A stretch of DNA of 64,000 nt, taken from positions 456,001 to 520,000 of the forward strand of contig NZ_CP038865.1 in assembly GCF_004792515.1 (NCBI RefSeq), in the 5' to 3' direction. The translations under genes and the position numbers were made by a program. Positions 22,543 through 31,530 of this stretch are shown here, in pieces; within the stretch, counting starts at the first letter, position 1, and every line of letters begins with the position of its first letter. The stretch is from Vagococcus xieshaowenii. Its GTDB lineage: Bacteria > Bacillota > Bacilli > Lactobacillales > Vagococcaceae. The notes beneath the pieces were generated by a model. That model saw nothing but the letters and a program-made list of their open reading frames with translations. It was not told the origin of the DNA and did no database searches.

Positions 22543-23823
22543 TTGAAAGATTATTTAACAATGGGGGAACTTGAAAATAGTACCCTGAAAGAAATCTACG
22601 AATATGCCCGACAATTTAAAATACCTTATTACAGTCAGATGAATAAGAAGGAATTGTCATTAGCCGTCATTAGAGCACAAGCAGAAAAACAAGGATTCTT
22701 TATGATGGAAGGTATATTAGATATTGTCTCGCAAGATGGTTATGGCTTTTTAAGACCTATTAACTATTCATCAAGTGCAGAAGATATTTATATTTCTTCT
22801 TCACAAATTAGACGATTTGGTTTAAGAAATGGGGACAAAGTTAGCGGTAAAGCTAGACCACCAAAAGAAAGCGAACGCTATTATGGTCTGATGCATGTGG
22901 AGACTGTCAATGGAAAAAATCCAGAAGAAGCAAAAGAACGTCCACATTTCCCAGCGCTAACGGCAACATACCCTGACAAGCAATTATTATTAGAAACAAC
23001 ACAAGGACGTTTAGGGACAAGAATGATTGATATTTTTGCGCCAGTCGGTTTTGGTCAACGTGGCTTAATAGTCGCACCACCTAAAGCTGGTAAAACGTCA
23101 TTAATTAAGGAAATTGCCAATGGTATTACAACAAACTATCCTGAAGTTGAGTTAATCGTTTTATTACTAGATGAACGTCCAGAAGAAGTAACCGATATTG
23201 AACGGAGTGTCAAAGCAGATGTTGTATCATCAACTTTTGATCAACAGCCTCAAAATCATACGCGTATTTCTGAATTAGTATTAGAACGTGCAATGCGTTT
23301 AGTTGAGGATAAACGAGACGTTGTGATTTTGATGGATAATATCACGCGTTTGGCACGTGCCTATAACTTAGTGATTCCACCAAGTGGTCGCACGTTAAGT
23401 GGAGGAATTGATCCAGCGGCCTTTTATCGCCCTAAAAAATTCTTTGGTGCTGCGCGTAATATTGAAGAAGGTGGTAGCTTAACCATCTTATCAACGGCAC
23501 TAGTAGACACTGGGAGTCGTATGGATGATGTTATTTACGAAGAATTCAAGGGAACAGGTAATATGGAATTACACTTATCTCGTGAATTAGCAGAACGACG
23601 AATCTTCCCAGCCATTGATATTAAAAAGTCAGGAACAAGACGCGAAGAATTGTTGATTAGTGCTGATAAATTAGAAGAAATCTGGCATATTCGTCGAAAT
23701 ATGAAAGGTGATTCGTTAGATTATACCGAGCAACTATTAACGTTCTTGAAAAAAACCAAAACAAATGAAGAGTTATATAAAGCCTTTAAAGACGTGACGT
23801 TCGGTAAAAAAGGACGTCGTTAA
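22543..23823 (+). CDS. rho: Transcription termination factor Rho
   Basis: 426 residues. An N-terminal helical part ([20 protein letters not shown]) leads to the cold-shock-like RNA-binding domain ([20 protein letters not shown]). The hexameric ATPase domain has Walker [28 protein letters not shown], Walker [17 protein letters not shown] and the secondary RNA-site regions near [20 protein letters not shown]. It winds along RNA and dislodges RNA polymerase. Start is TTG at 22543; the only nearby ATG (22561) has no ribosome-binding site. It lies 16 bp after murA. Confidence 0.97.
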   Translation: MKDYLTMGELENSTLKEIYEYARQFKIPYYSQMNKKELSLAVIRAQAEKQGFFMMEGILDIVSQDGYGFLRPINYSSSAEDIYISSSQIRRFGLRNGDKVSGKARPPKESERYYGLMHVETVNGKNPEEAKERPHFPALTATYPDKQLLLETTQGRLGTRMIDIFAPVGFGQRGLIVAPPKAGKTSLIKEIANGITTNYPEVELIVLLLDERPEEVTDIERSVKADVVSSTFDQQPQNHTRISELVLERAMRLVEDKRDVVILMDNITRLARAYNLVIPPSGRTLSGGIDPAAFYRPKKFFGAARNIEEGGSLTILSTALVDTGSRMDDVIYEEFKGTGNMELHLSRELAERRIFPAIDIKKSGTRREELLISADKLEEIWHIRRNMKGDSLDYTEQLLTFLKKTKTNEELYKAFKDVTFGKKGRR

Positions 23824-23836
23824 AGGATAAAATTTA

Positions 23837-23865
23837 TTGCAGATTTGATTTAATCATGCTAATAT
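23837..23865 (+). promoter_or_regulatory. Promoter of rpmE2
   Basis: TTGCAG (23837-23842), exactly 17 bp, then TGC-TAATAT region with -10 TAATAT (23860-23865). This gives a leader of about 60 nt. Confidence 0.65.
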
Positions 23866-23892
23866 AGTAATGTTGTGAAGACAATAATAACT

Positions 23893-23913
23893 CTGATTCA
23901 GCAAATGATTCAG
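23893..23913 (+). promoter_or_regulatory. Hairpin in the rpmE2 leader (candidate L31 autoregulatory structure)
   Basis: CTGA-T-TCA pairs with TGA-T-TCAG around GCAAA, ending 6 bp before the AGGAG of rpmE2. Ribosomal protein L31 leaders with autoregulatory function are known in Firmicutes; whether this matches that family needs covariance comparison. Confidence 0.4.
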
Positions 23914-23932
23914 GGCAAAGGAGAGAAAACAC

Positions 23933-24172
23933 ATGAAACAAGGAATTCATCCAGATTACAGACAAGTAGTATTCATGGATACTACTACAGGGTTCAAGTT
24001 TTTATCAGGTTCTACTAAGTACTCTGAAGAAACTGTTGAATTTGAAGGCAACACTTATCCAATGATCCGTGTTGAGGTTACTTCTGATTCTCACCCATTC
24101 TACACAGGACGTCAAAAGTTCACTCAAGCAGACGGACGTGTGGATCGCTTCAACAAAAAATACGGTATCTAA
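23933..24172 (+). CDS. rpmE2: 50S ribosomal protein L31 type B
   Basis: 79 residues, starting [17 protein letters not shown], with [20 protein letters not shown] at the end. The CxxC zinc ligands of type A L31 are absent, which defines the zinc-independent type B form. Type B genes are often induced under zinc limitation, but no Zur-like site was recognised in the leader. AAAGGAGAG precedes the start. Downstream of rho, as in many Firmicutes. Confidence 0.96.
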   Translation: MKQGIHPDYRQVVFMDTTTGFKFLSGSTKYSEETVEFEGNTYPMIRVEVTSDSHPFYTGRQKFTQADGRVDRFNKKYGI

Positions 24173-24189
24173 TATTTTTTTACGAAGCC

Positions 24190-24219
24190 AAACGATTCTC
24201 GAAAGAGAATCGTTTTTTT
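24190..24219 (+). terminator. Intrinsic terminator after rpmE2
   Basis: An 11-bp perfect stem AAACGATTCTC/GAGAATCGTTT with a GAAA loop and a T-run. Confidence 0.92.
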
Positions 24220-24233
24220 ATTATATAGAAATG

Positions 24234-24278
24234 AAAAAACCATCAAAGGTTAGACGAATGCGCTAACGTTTGATGGTT
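24234..24278 (-). terminator. Terminator of the DsbA-family gene
   Basis: AACCATCAAA (24238-24247) pairs with TTTGATGGTT (24269-24278), with inner TTAG/CTAA. The A-run at 24234-24239 supplies the T-run on the minus strand. Confidence 0.85.
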
Positions 24279-24289
24279 AATTTAATCGA

Positions 24290-24895
24290 TTAAAATGTTT
24301 CGAAAATGTCATCGCTACCAGTACCGTTCAATAAAACACGGTCTTTATAGAAAGTTGGTACGGAATGAATTCCTCGTTGATTAGCTAACATTATATCATC
24401 GGCCACACCTTGCTTGTATTGTTCGAGATGTTGATGGAATGACTCAACGTCTAAATTCAATGAACGAAGAACGCCTTCAATATAAGTTATATCAAAATAA
24501 TCTTTTCCTTGTTCCCAATGTCCAGCCATTACTTCACGGAAGTATTCAGCTTGTTTGCCTTGTTCAATAGCGAATTGTAGGCCAAGATGTGCATTTATAG
24601 AATTCTTTGAAACGATGTGTTCAACATCGTAATGTAAGCCTAGTTCATTTGCAGCTTTCCCGATACCGTTGTTGAAAAAGCTAATATATTCTTCTTTAGA
24701 ATTGAAATTTGAGCCTTTCATACGATTATCAAGGTAGCTTGGGTTTTGATTATTATCATTAGGTTGTAATTGGAAACTTCTGAAACGAAACTTATCAAGT
24801 GGTTGGTTATTTTTTTCTAAAAATTGTAAGTATTTTTCTCCTCCAAGGTATGAGAAGGGACAAGCAAAGTCGATATGAATTTCTAAATCACTCAT
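24290..24895 (-). CDS. DsbA-family thioredoxin-fold protein (FrnE/HCCA-isomerase-like)
   Basis: 201 residues. The opening HIDFACPFSYLGGEKYLQFL and a cis-proline motif SVPTFYK near residue 180 place it in the FrnE/2-hydroxychromene-2-carboxylate isomerase branch of DsbA. The active site reads CPFS, with one cysteine, so it is not a classical CxxC disulfide oxidase. No signal peptide, therefore cytoplasmic. Start at 24895 is set by GGAGG about 9 bp upstream; an ATG at 24910 overlaps that ribosome-binding site. Related cytoplasmic proteins are annotated as polyketide-synthesis-type oxidoreductases, but the substrate is unknown. Confidence 0.85.
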   Translation of the reverse strand: MSDLEIHIDFACPFSYLGGEKYLQFLEKNNQPLDKFRFRSFQLQPNDNNQNPSYLDNRMKGSNFNSKEEYISFFNNGIGKAANELGLHYDVEHIVSKNSINAHLGLQFAIEQGKQAEYFREVMAGHWEQGKDYFDITYIEGVLRSLNLDVESFHQHLEQYKQGVADDIMLANQRGIHSVPTFYKDRVLLNGTGSDDIFETF

Positions 24896-24999
24896 TAAAA
24901 AAACCTCCATATATTATAGTCTATAAACTAACTATAGAAGATAGTGTGTCATTTAGCAAACGATATGCTTATTAATTGTAAGTTTAAAGTGATAGCAAA

Positions 25000-25027
25000 A
25001 TAAAAAGATGTGACGATGAGCGTCACA
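25000..25027 (-). terminator. Terminator of the DUF1002 gene
   Basis: GTGACG (25010-25015) pairs with CGTCAC (25021-25026). On the minus strand the stem is followed by ATCTTTTTATTTT. Confidence 0.85.
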
Positions 25028-25034
25028 CCTTAGC

Positions 25035-26039
25035 TTAATTAAATAGATTAGTAAAGAAGTTGCTGACCTTATCCCATAGGTTTGATAAGAAACCTCGTGC
25101 TTCTTCGTTTGTTAATTTATCTTTCGCGTTATTTAAAAATTCTTTTCCGTTATCCATGATATCATCTTTTAGATGCGTTAATTGTTCTTTTAATTGTTCG
25201 TTATCAATCGAAGGAGAATTTTGGAAGGCCATCATAGTTTCAATGATTTTATCCTTTTGTTCTGGTGTGACAAAGTCTTCTAATTGTTGACTCGCCAGTT
25301 CTTTGTCAACGACGCTCTTGATTTTTTCTTTTGCTTGTTCTGTGTTCATTGTATCTAATGTATCGTTGATTTTTTGCAGTTCTAGTTTGATATCGGCCAT
25401 GGCAACAGCAAGATTTTCATCAGAGAATTGCTTGTTGTCGTTATTTGAATTTGTAATATCTGCAGTAACAGCACTTTCTTGTTGTGCCACTTCGCGGTTT
25501 TGATCACGTTCTTGTTGTTCTTCTTCAGTAGCGGCAGGCTCTACTTCATCATAAATTTTGTAAATACCAGCTAAGGCCCCGCTACCGTCCATAACACGTA
25601 CACTAGCAATTTTAATATCAGCATCAAAAATACCTGAAGTGATGGCCGCGTTACGATAGTTAGCTTCGGTTCTAGCGGTGATGTTTTTAGGCGTTGCTAT
25701 TTCCACGTTAACCCCATCTCCATCATTGGTTCTTACGATATAGGCACTGCTATACGCTTTTGAATCACTTGTAAATTCGGGTACATCTGTTACGTATTTT
25801 ACTAAGTCATCGCCATTGACGATAAATGAATTATAAGAAGATTTTTCGTTAATGCCCAAAAGTTCTAAAGTGCTTTTTTGTTCATCGTTTGTTAAGCCGT
25901 TACCTAATGCAACATTGGGCACGTTCCAACCTTCATTTTTTGCTTTAGCTGAAGTGGTGTCACTTGCTAAAGCGACGTTTGAAGCCAATAAACTTGCGAT
26001 TATCGCAGTTGAGGCTAGTAATGATTTGTTTAATGTCAT
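25035..26039 (-). CDS. Secreted DUF1002-domain protein
   Basis: 334 residues. A Sec signal peptide with a hydrophobic core (residues 5-22) ends in the ALA-S cleavage site near residue 25. The DUF1002 region (about 30-300) contains YIVRTNDGDGVNVEIATPKN and AAITSGIFDADIKIASVRVM. An acidic Gln/Glu-rich linker (170-200) leads to a helical half with heptad-like stretches, ending SNLWDKVSNFFTNLF, an amphipathic aromatic helix. No sortase signal or lipobox, so it is probably released or loosely wall-associated. Function unknown. Single-gene unit: own GGAGG site and own terminator. Confidence 0.85.
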   Translation of the reverse strand: MTLNKSLLASTAIIASLLASNVALASDTTSAKAKNEGWNVPNVALGNGLTNDEQKSTLELLGINEKSSYNSFIVNGDDLVKYVTDVPEFTSDSKAYSSAYIVRTNDGDGVNVEIATPKNITARTEANYRNAAITSGIFDADIKIASVRVMDGSGALAGIYKIYDEVEPAATEEEQQERDQNREVAQQESAVTADITNSNNDNKQFSDENLAVAMADIKLELQKINDTLDTMNTEQAKEKIKSVVDKELASQQLEDFVTPEQKDKIIETMMAFQNSPSIDNEQLKEQLTHLKDDIMDNGKEFLNNAKDKLTNEEARGFLSNLWDKVSNFFTNLFN

Positions 26040-26189
26040 TGTATATTCCTCCTTTTGTTATTATACGTCAACTTTTTTATTATACAAAAAAATCGCATCT
26101 TTCTTAAAAAAATCCTAATGTTTTGTTCAAGCAAAATCGATTGGATTTCGTTATAATAGGGAGGTTAGTATAGAAGGAGAAAAGTAAAA

Positions 26190-27446
26190 ATGGATAATTA
26201 TTTAGAAATGTATGCCAACTGGTATCCAACAACTTATCAATTGAGTTATTATCCGATGCAAAGTACCACTGCATTATCGGTTAGTAAGCGGACAGAGATT
26301 TATCAAACGTTAACTGACGACCAACAAGCGTTACTTAATAAGCATCGTAAATTTAAAATTCGTTCATTGTTTTTGAAAAATAATTATTTACAAGATTCTG
26401 ATTGGACCTTTGAAACGGTTAATACGGATTGGTCATATGATCGTAAGGAAAAAAGCTATCATTTATTTTGTGACTGCGGTAAAGCGCTAAAATATCAATT
26501 TGTGTTAAAGTCAATTAAAAGTAAGCGCCGAATTAAACTAGGGATTTCTCATTTTGCTGATCATTTAGGAATCTCTCAAGTCGTTGCCAATGAAATTAAA
26601 ACAGGAGTTAACCATATTGATATCGCTTTAGATGAATTATTATGGTTAAAAGATAGAGGGTACCAATTTCCTGAAGATTTGTGGAAAAAGTATGCATTTG
26701 CATTATACCGTAATAATACATTGAAACGTCCCGTCCATTTTAACCAACGTTTAGCACAGCGTGTCTTAGAATTTCGTGATATTAATATGCCAATTTTTAT
26801 TGCCGATTATCGAGCGTTACTAGATGAAATTGCTAAGGTAAATAAACAAGTGTTTGATTCAGATGAGCGTAATTTTGTAGCAAATCAAGCGATATTTGAA
26901 GCATATTATGAAGATTTAACAGGAGACATGAAGCAAAGCTATTTTAAGCCAGATTATTTTTTTAATCGTAAATTTACGTTTCAACCTGTGGATGATTCTA
27001 CTAAAAAAGGTAAGCGTGTGGCATTGGTTTCAGAAGATTTTAAAGAGTTATTGGATGTGTTGAAACAAATTGAACAGGCAGGTGATGAAACAGGCATTGT
27101 TTTATTTAAGTCTTACCTTAAACATAATCAACGTCTCGTGATGGATATTGATTTATATTGGATGATGTATGCCAAATTCAAAAAATATCATTTCAATCAA
27201 AATTTCTTTTTGGGTATTCCTAAAGTCTACCGCAATGGTTTATTACGTGCAATCAGAGGGAAAGAAGTGACGAAAAAAGAAATAAAACCTGAAAAAAAAG
27301 AAGTAGCTCCTACCAATGTTTCAACAAAGAAAAACACCGTGCTAAAGACTGAAACAAAAGAGTTATTAACCTTGTGGGAACGTATTGATCATCAGGATCA
27401 AGAGGCGGTTTTAAAAGAATTTTTAGAATTAATCAATAAAAGCTAG
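26190..27446 (+). CDS. Conserved hypothetical protein, family not recognised
   Basis: 418 residues, soluble, no signal peptide. Features seen: a Tyr/Trp-rich start (YLEMYANWYPTTYQLSYYP), one short cysteine pair in LFCDCGKALKYQF near residue 95, and LGISHFADHLGISQ followed by many basic residues. A Lys-rich low-complexity segment (about 355-390) precedes a short helical tail. The CDC pair could be a lone metal site but no second pair is evident. An AGAAGGAGAA ribosome-binding site and a TATAAT at 26152-26157 support expression. It forms a monocistronic unit before the cold-shock gene. I do not assign a function. Confidence 0.75.
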   Translation: MDNYLEMYANWYPTTYQLSYYPMQSTTALSVSKRTEIYQTLTDDQQALLNKHRKFKIRSLFLKNNYLQDSDWTFETVNTDWSYDRKEKSYHLFCDCGKALKYQFVLKSIKSKRRIKLGISHFADHLGISQVVANEIKTGVNHIDIALDELLWLKDRGYQFPEDLWKKYAFALYRNNTLKRPVHFNQRLAQRVLEFRDINMPIFIADYRALLDEIAKVNKQVFDSDERNFVANQAIFEAYYEDLTGDMKQSYFKPDYFFNRKFTFQPVDDSTKKGKRVALVSEDFKELLDVLKQIEQAGDETGIVLFKSYLKHNQRLVMDIDLYWMMYAKFKKYHFNQNFFLGIPKVYRNGLLRAIRGKEVTKKEIKPEKKEVAPTNVSTKKNTVLKTETKELLTLWERIDHQDQEAVLKEFLELINKS

Positions 27447-27575
27447 CTATATGATAATTAATATGCTATTATAAGAGAGTAATATTTTTTAAAAGTCATA
27501 GAGCCAATATTTTTGATGTTATCTCTTAATGAATTTTTTAGATTTTTACAATAATTTATAGGAGGTAATTTCATT

Positions 27576-27776
27576 ATGGAAACTGGTACAGTTAAATGGT
27601 TTAACGCTGAAAAAGGTTTTGGCTTCATTACTCAAAGCAATGGTCAAGACGTTTTCGCTCATTTCTCAGCTATTCAAGGAGAAGGATTCAAATCTCTTGA
27701 AGAAGGTCAAGCAGTAACATTTGATGTTGAATCATCAGATCGCGGACCACAAGCAGTGAACATCGTTAAAGCTTAA
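27576..27776 (+). CDS. Cold-shock protein (CspA family)
   Basis: 66 residues. A single cold-shock domain with RNP1-type KGFGFIT and RNP2-type DVFAHFSAI, starting [14 protein letters not shown]. It binds single-stranded RNA and DNA as a chaperone. The gene has a strong GGAGG site and an AT-rich, untranslated leader of about 100 nt after 27475, as is typical of cold-shock genes whose leader changes structure with temperature. It is followed by a strong terminator. Confidence 0.96.
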   Translation: METGTVKWFNAEKGFGFITQSNGQDVFAHFSAIQGEGFKSLEEGQAVTFDVESSDRGPQAVNIVKA

Positions 27777-27804
27777 TTTTAAAACTTAAAATTAAATTAA
27801 TAAT

Positions 27805-27845
27805 AAAACCGTTCAATTCTCCCTGAGGATTGAACGGTTTTTTTT
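27805..27845. terminator. Bidirectional terminator between csp and menC
   Basis: AAAACCGTTCAAT pairs with ATTGAACGGTTTT around a loop of about 11 nt, with As before and Ts after, able to serve both converging transcripts. Confidence 0.9.
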
Positions 27846-27847
27846 GT

Positions 27848-28957
27848 TTATAAGCGTTGATGATGAATGAGATGACGCGTGATAACATCATGGTTTAATT
27901 CTATGCCAATACCCGGTGCGGTTGGTCGTAATAATTTTCCATCGTCTATTTCGAAAGGTTGTTCGATAATATCTTCATAAAAATAACGATCAGTAGCAGA
28001 TAAGTCACCTGGAAAGATTAAACTTGTTTGCGCGGCAAATTGTAGATTTAATGCCCGCCCAACTCCTGATTCATACATGCCACCTAGCCAGACGAGCAAG
28101 TGGTGCTTACGACAATAGTCTAAGATTTTTAATGCTTCGGTCAGTCCACCAACTCGCGGGATTTTCAAATTTATGGCGCGACAACTGTGCAAATGATGGG
28201 CCAATTCAACATCTTTTAGGCTTTTAATGTTTTCATCTAAACAGATACTGGTCGTTAATTGTTGCTGTAAGTAAGCATGATCGAGAAAATCATTATCCGC
28301 AAAGGGTTGTTCAACCATCTCCAATTGATACTGATCAAGTTGTTTTAATAGCTCACAATCTACTAATGAATAAGCAGAGTTAGCATCGACCATTAATTTC
28401 AAATCAGGAAAATGTTCACGAACGGTTTTAACCATTTTAATATCGTAGCCTGGTTTGATTTTAAGTTTAACTCTTGTATAGCCTTCTGTGACAAACCCCT
28501 CGACTGTATGAACGAGCTGAGCCATATCTTCGATAATGCCGATGCTCACGCCGACTGCCACATCATCGTGCACCGGTTCAATCATGAAAGATTCCCCTAG
28601 GTTTTGATTGGTTCGTCGCGCATATAAATCCCAAACGGCTGTTTCTAAAGAAGATTTAGCCATTTCATTTCCTTTGATTGATTTAAATAGTTCAGCTACG
28701 TCACTTGGATGATCAAGCGAGGTCTTTTTTAACAAGGGAACTAAAAACTGTTGGGCGACTAGTCTTGAACTGACAAGGGATTCGTAAGTATACTCAGGCG
28801 TGGCAAGGGTGACTAATTCTCCGTAGCCTTGTGTGCCAAGTTCATCGGTTAAAACTACCAAATCAAAGGCTTTTTCTTTTATCTCCCCGTAACTTGTTTT
28901 GAAAGGAGATTTTAGAGGAAGCGCGAGTTGATACCAATCAATTTGTTTAATTTTCAT
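27848..28957 (-). CDS. menC: o-Succinylbenzoate synthase
   Basis: 369 residues of the enolase superfamily. Metal-binding and catalytic segments are visible: VKLKIKPGYD (Lys), LMVDANSAYS (Asp), MVEQPFADND (Glu), SICLDENIKS (Asp) and INLKIPRVGG (Lys). MenC dehydrates SHCHC to o-succinylbenzoate in menaquinone synthesis. The ATG at 28957 is chosen because AGGAGGGG lies upstream; longer readings into menH lack such a site. Its start overlaps the end of menH by 11 bp. Last gene of the six-gene men operon. Confidence 0.94.
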   Translation of the reverse strand: MKIKQIDWYQLALPLKSPFKTSYGEIKEKAFDLVVLTDELGTQGYGELVTLATPEYTYESLVSSRLVAQQFLVPLLKKTSLDHPSDVAELFKSIKGNEMAKSSLETAVWDLYARRTNQNLGESFMIEPVHDDVAVGVSIGIIEDMAQLVHTVEGFVTEGYTRVKLKIKPGYDIKMVKTVREHFPDLKLMVDANSAYSLVDCELLKQLDQYQLEMVEQPFADNDFLDHAYLQQQLTTSICLDENIKSLKDVELAHHLHSCRAINLKIPRVGGLTEALKILDYCRKHHLLVWLGGMYESGVGRALNLQFAAQTSLIFPGDLSATDRYFYEDIIEQPFEIDDGKLLRPTAPGIGIELNHDVITRHLIHHQRL

Positions 28958-29807
28958 GAGGCCCCTCCTGAAGTAATTGGCGGATGATTTTTTTGAATAC
29001 TTTTGGACGTTCAAGGTGAACACAATGTCCAGTATCAGCAACTGTTGTAACTTGTAGTTGTGGTTGGATATGTTTCATCTCATTAGCCATCTTCCCAAAC
29101 TTGCTGTCTAACGCTCCGACAATAACATGAATGTTTGGTTCATATAAATTTGATAAGGCCTCCCAGTATGAAGGCTGACGTCCAGTCCCCATATACTGCA
29201 AGCTACAAGCTAAGCCAAAATTTTGCTGACTTAATCGTTCGCTACGTACGGCTTGTTGTACATCAAGCGATAGTTGCTTTTGAGTATTAAACAATGGAAT
29301 GTCTTGCCAAAAGTCAACAAAATCAGCTAAAGGTTGATTCATTAAGCGTCCAGCTAAACGTTGGTCGCTCATTTGGCGCACCTTGCGTTCTTCCTCAGTT
29401 CTTAAACCAGGCGAACCACTTTCTAAAATTAAGTGCTCGATTCGACTAGGAATTTGAATCGTTAAGCCGAGTGCTAAACGAGCGCCCATGGAATAACCGA
29501 GTAAACTTACTCGTTGCAAGGCTAATCTATCGAGTAATTGCTCTAAATCATGTAACACTTGTTTGAATTGATAGTGATATGGATGAACGTAAACACTTGA
29601 TTGTCCATGGCCAATAATATCAACCAGTAAATAATTATAACTGGGAGCCACTTGGAGAAGTTCGGTGTCTTTTTTGTCATCAGCTAAAAAGCGGAACGTT
29701 TCACCCGTTCCTGTAAAGCCGTGGAGACAGACGAGTGTCGGTTGTGTTTGAACGAAAGGGGCTAGCCATTCGTAATGATAGGCTACCCCGTTTATTAATT
29801 GTTTCAT
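28947..29807 (-). CDS. menH: SHCHC synthase (MenH), alpha/beta hydrolase
   Basis: 286 residues. Hydrolase-fold landmarks: LVCLHGFTGTGETF (oxyanion region), nucleophile elbow LLGYSMGARLALG with catalytic Ser, VGALDSKFGKM (Asp region) and DTGHCVHLERP with catalytic His. MenH eliminates pyruvate from SEPHCHC to give SHCHC. ATG 29807 has AAAGGAAG upstream and begins 1 bp after the menD stop. Earlier in-frame ATGs lie inside menD without ribosome-binding sites. Confidence 0.93.
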   Translation of the reverse strand: MKQLINGVAYHYEWLAPFVQTQPTLVCLHGFTGTGETFRFLADDKKDTELLQVAPSYNYLLVDIIGHGQSSVYVHPYHYQFKQVLHDLEQLLDRLALQRVSLLGYSMGARLALGLTIQIPSRIEHLILESGSPGLRTEEERKVRQMSDQRLAGRLMNQPLADFVDFWQDIPLFNTQKQLSLDVQQAVRSERLSQQNFGLACSLQYMGTGRQPSYWEALSNLYEPNIHVIVGALDSKFGKMANEMKHIQPQLQVTTVADTGHCVHLERPKVFKKIIRQLLQEGPHEN

Positions 29808-29808
29808 A

Positions 29809-31530
29809 TTAGAGACTTCCTTTAATTGCTTGAGTAATCTCTTCAAGTAGTTGCACATTGCGTTCGCGGTCATCTTGGACTTCTATAATTTGGAAACGTG
29901 GCGTGTGTTGAGTACTTATTAAACGTTTTTTTAATTCGTTGTATGAATCAGCTAAATAGTAATCAGCTCCATAGAGTTGCGCGACTAAACGAAAGTCCAT
30001 TTCAAGCGGTGTGCCAAATAATGGCTCAAAGTCACTTGCTTCTAATTGATTTTGTGATAAATATGAGAAGATACCACCGCCGTTATTATTTAAAAGCACA
30101 ATCGTTAATGGCAAGTTGTATGCTTTTGCGAGCTGTAATCCGTTCATATCGTGGTAAGTGGCTAAATCACCAATTAACAAGACATTTTGTTTATCAGGAT
30201 GAGCTGCGCAAATGCCGAGTGCGGTTGAAATTATGCCGTCAATACCGTTGACACCACGGTTACCATAAACATTGAAGGCTTTTTTAGCAGGTTGGCTAAA
30301 ACGCTCGACATGACGAATCGCCATACTATTTGATAAGAACAAGTTGCCATCTTTCGTCATCGCTTCATGAACGAGACGACTAGCTGTTATTTCAGATAAG
30401 TCTTTGGATTGAAGGTGTTCTTTGACGATTTTTTGCGCTTGCTTTTGAGCATTAATCCAACTATCAGTCCAAAAATCCATTGCTGCTTCTGATGGATAAG
30501 GGTTGGTAATTAATTGCTCCACCAATGTGCGTGAGTTACTTGTAATCATTAAGCGACCTTGGCGCAATGAATCTTCCCAGTAACCTTTTTCATCAACTTC
30601 AATCACAATCGTTTCTTCAAGTGATAACCTTTTTAACCACAACATAATGTTTTTAGAAACTGGTAAACGTCCAACACGGAAAACAGAGGTGGGTTCATCA
30701 TCATTTAATTCATTAATGAATAAATCGGCTTGTGACATAATCAAATCAGATTGAACGCCACAATTATCCAGGTTAGACAACGGGTCACCCATTATTGGCC
30801 AGTTTAGTTTGATGGCTAATTTTACCCATAGCGCAGTTTCTTCAACGGTTAAGCCGCCTCCTAAAACAAAGACGCCGGTTTGCTGATCGAGCATATCGGC
30901 TAAGTATTCTAAGTCGTTATCGTCAAGTTTCATTTGTCCTTTTAAGTGACTTATATAGTGCGGATGATGATGTTTTTTTTGTGATAAATCAGGTAACAAA
31001 GGTTCGCGTAATGGAAAATTCAAATGAACCGGGCCACTTGGTGTTTGGGTCGCAATTTCAGGCATGCGACGTCCTTGCCAAAAAGCATATTGACGCATTG
31101 ATTCGCTCGCTTCCGGTAAGGCCATTTCGGCAAAAAATTTCACTTGTTGATTAAATAAATTCAATTGATCCATCGTTTGTGACGCTGCAACTTGGCGTAA
31201 TTCATGTGGGCGATCCGTCGTTAACACAATTAAGGGGATACCACTAGCTTGCGCTTCACATATAGCGGGAAAGTAGTTCGCAGCGGCTGTTCCGGACGTA
31301 CAAACAAGGACAACGGGTTTTAAGGTTGCTTTGGCTAATCCTAAAGCAAAGAAAGCTGCCGAACGTTCATCGACTTCTACGAATGTTTTGATGTCTGCTT
31401 CACGATGGAGTAGTAAAGCTAGGGGAGTGGAACGTGAACCAGGGCTAATTACTGCATAGTTAACGTTACCTACCACTAATCCTTCAATAAATGATTGCAA
31501 ATAATTTGTCATGTCACTTTGATATGTCAT
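29809..31530 (-). CDS. menD: SEPHCHC synthase (MenD), ThDP-dependent
   Basis: 573 residues. N-terminal pyrimidine-binding domain (VISPGSRSTPLALLL, FVEVDERSAAFFALGLAK), a central domain, and a C-terminal pyrophosphate-binding domain with the motif LLIGDLATYHDMNGLQLA and ending NN (LLNNNGGGIFSYL). MenD joins 2-oxoglutarate, after decarboxylation, to isochorismate. GGAGG lies 8 bp before the ATG at 31530, which is 17 bp inside menF, so translation is coupled. Length is normal. Confidence 0.96.
   Translation of the reverse strand: MTYQSDMTNYLQSFIEGLVVGNVNYAVISPGSRSTPLALLLHREADIKTFVEVDERSAAFFALGLAKATLKPVVLVCTSGTAAANYFPAICEAQASGIPLIVLTTDRPHELRQVAASQTMDQLNLFNQQVKFFAEMALPEASESMRQYAFWQGRRMPEIATQTPSGPVHLNFPLREPLLPDLSQKKHHHPHYISHLKGQMKLDDNDLEYLADMLDQQTGVFVLGGGLTVEETALWVKLAIKLNWPIMGDPLSNLDNCGVQSDLIMSQADLFINELNDDEPTSVFRVGRLPVSKNIMLWLKRLSLEETIVIEVDEKGYWEDSLRQGRLMITSNSRTLVEQLITNPYPSEAAMDFWTDSWINAQKQAQKIVKEHLQSKDLSEITASRLVHEAMTKDGNLFLSNSMAIRHVERFSQPAKKAFNVYGNRGVNGIDGIISTALGICAAHPDKQNVLLIGDLATYHDMNGLQLAKAYNLPLTIVLLNNNGGGIFSYLSQNQLEASDFEPLFGTPLEMDFRLVAQLYGADYYLADSYNELKKRLISTQHTPRFQIIEVQDDRERNVQLLEEITQAIKGSL

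Noticed and set aside
29898-30251. Plus-strand open frame of about 117 codons inside menD
   Set aside because: It is antisense to conserved MenD motifs, with no start signal.
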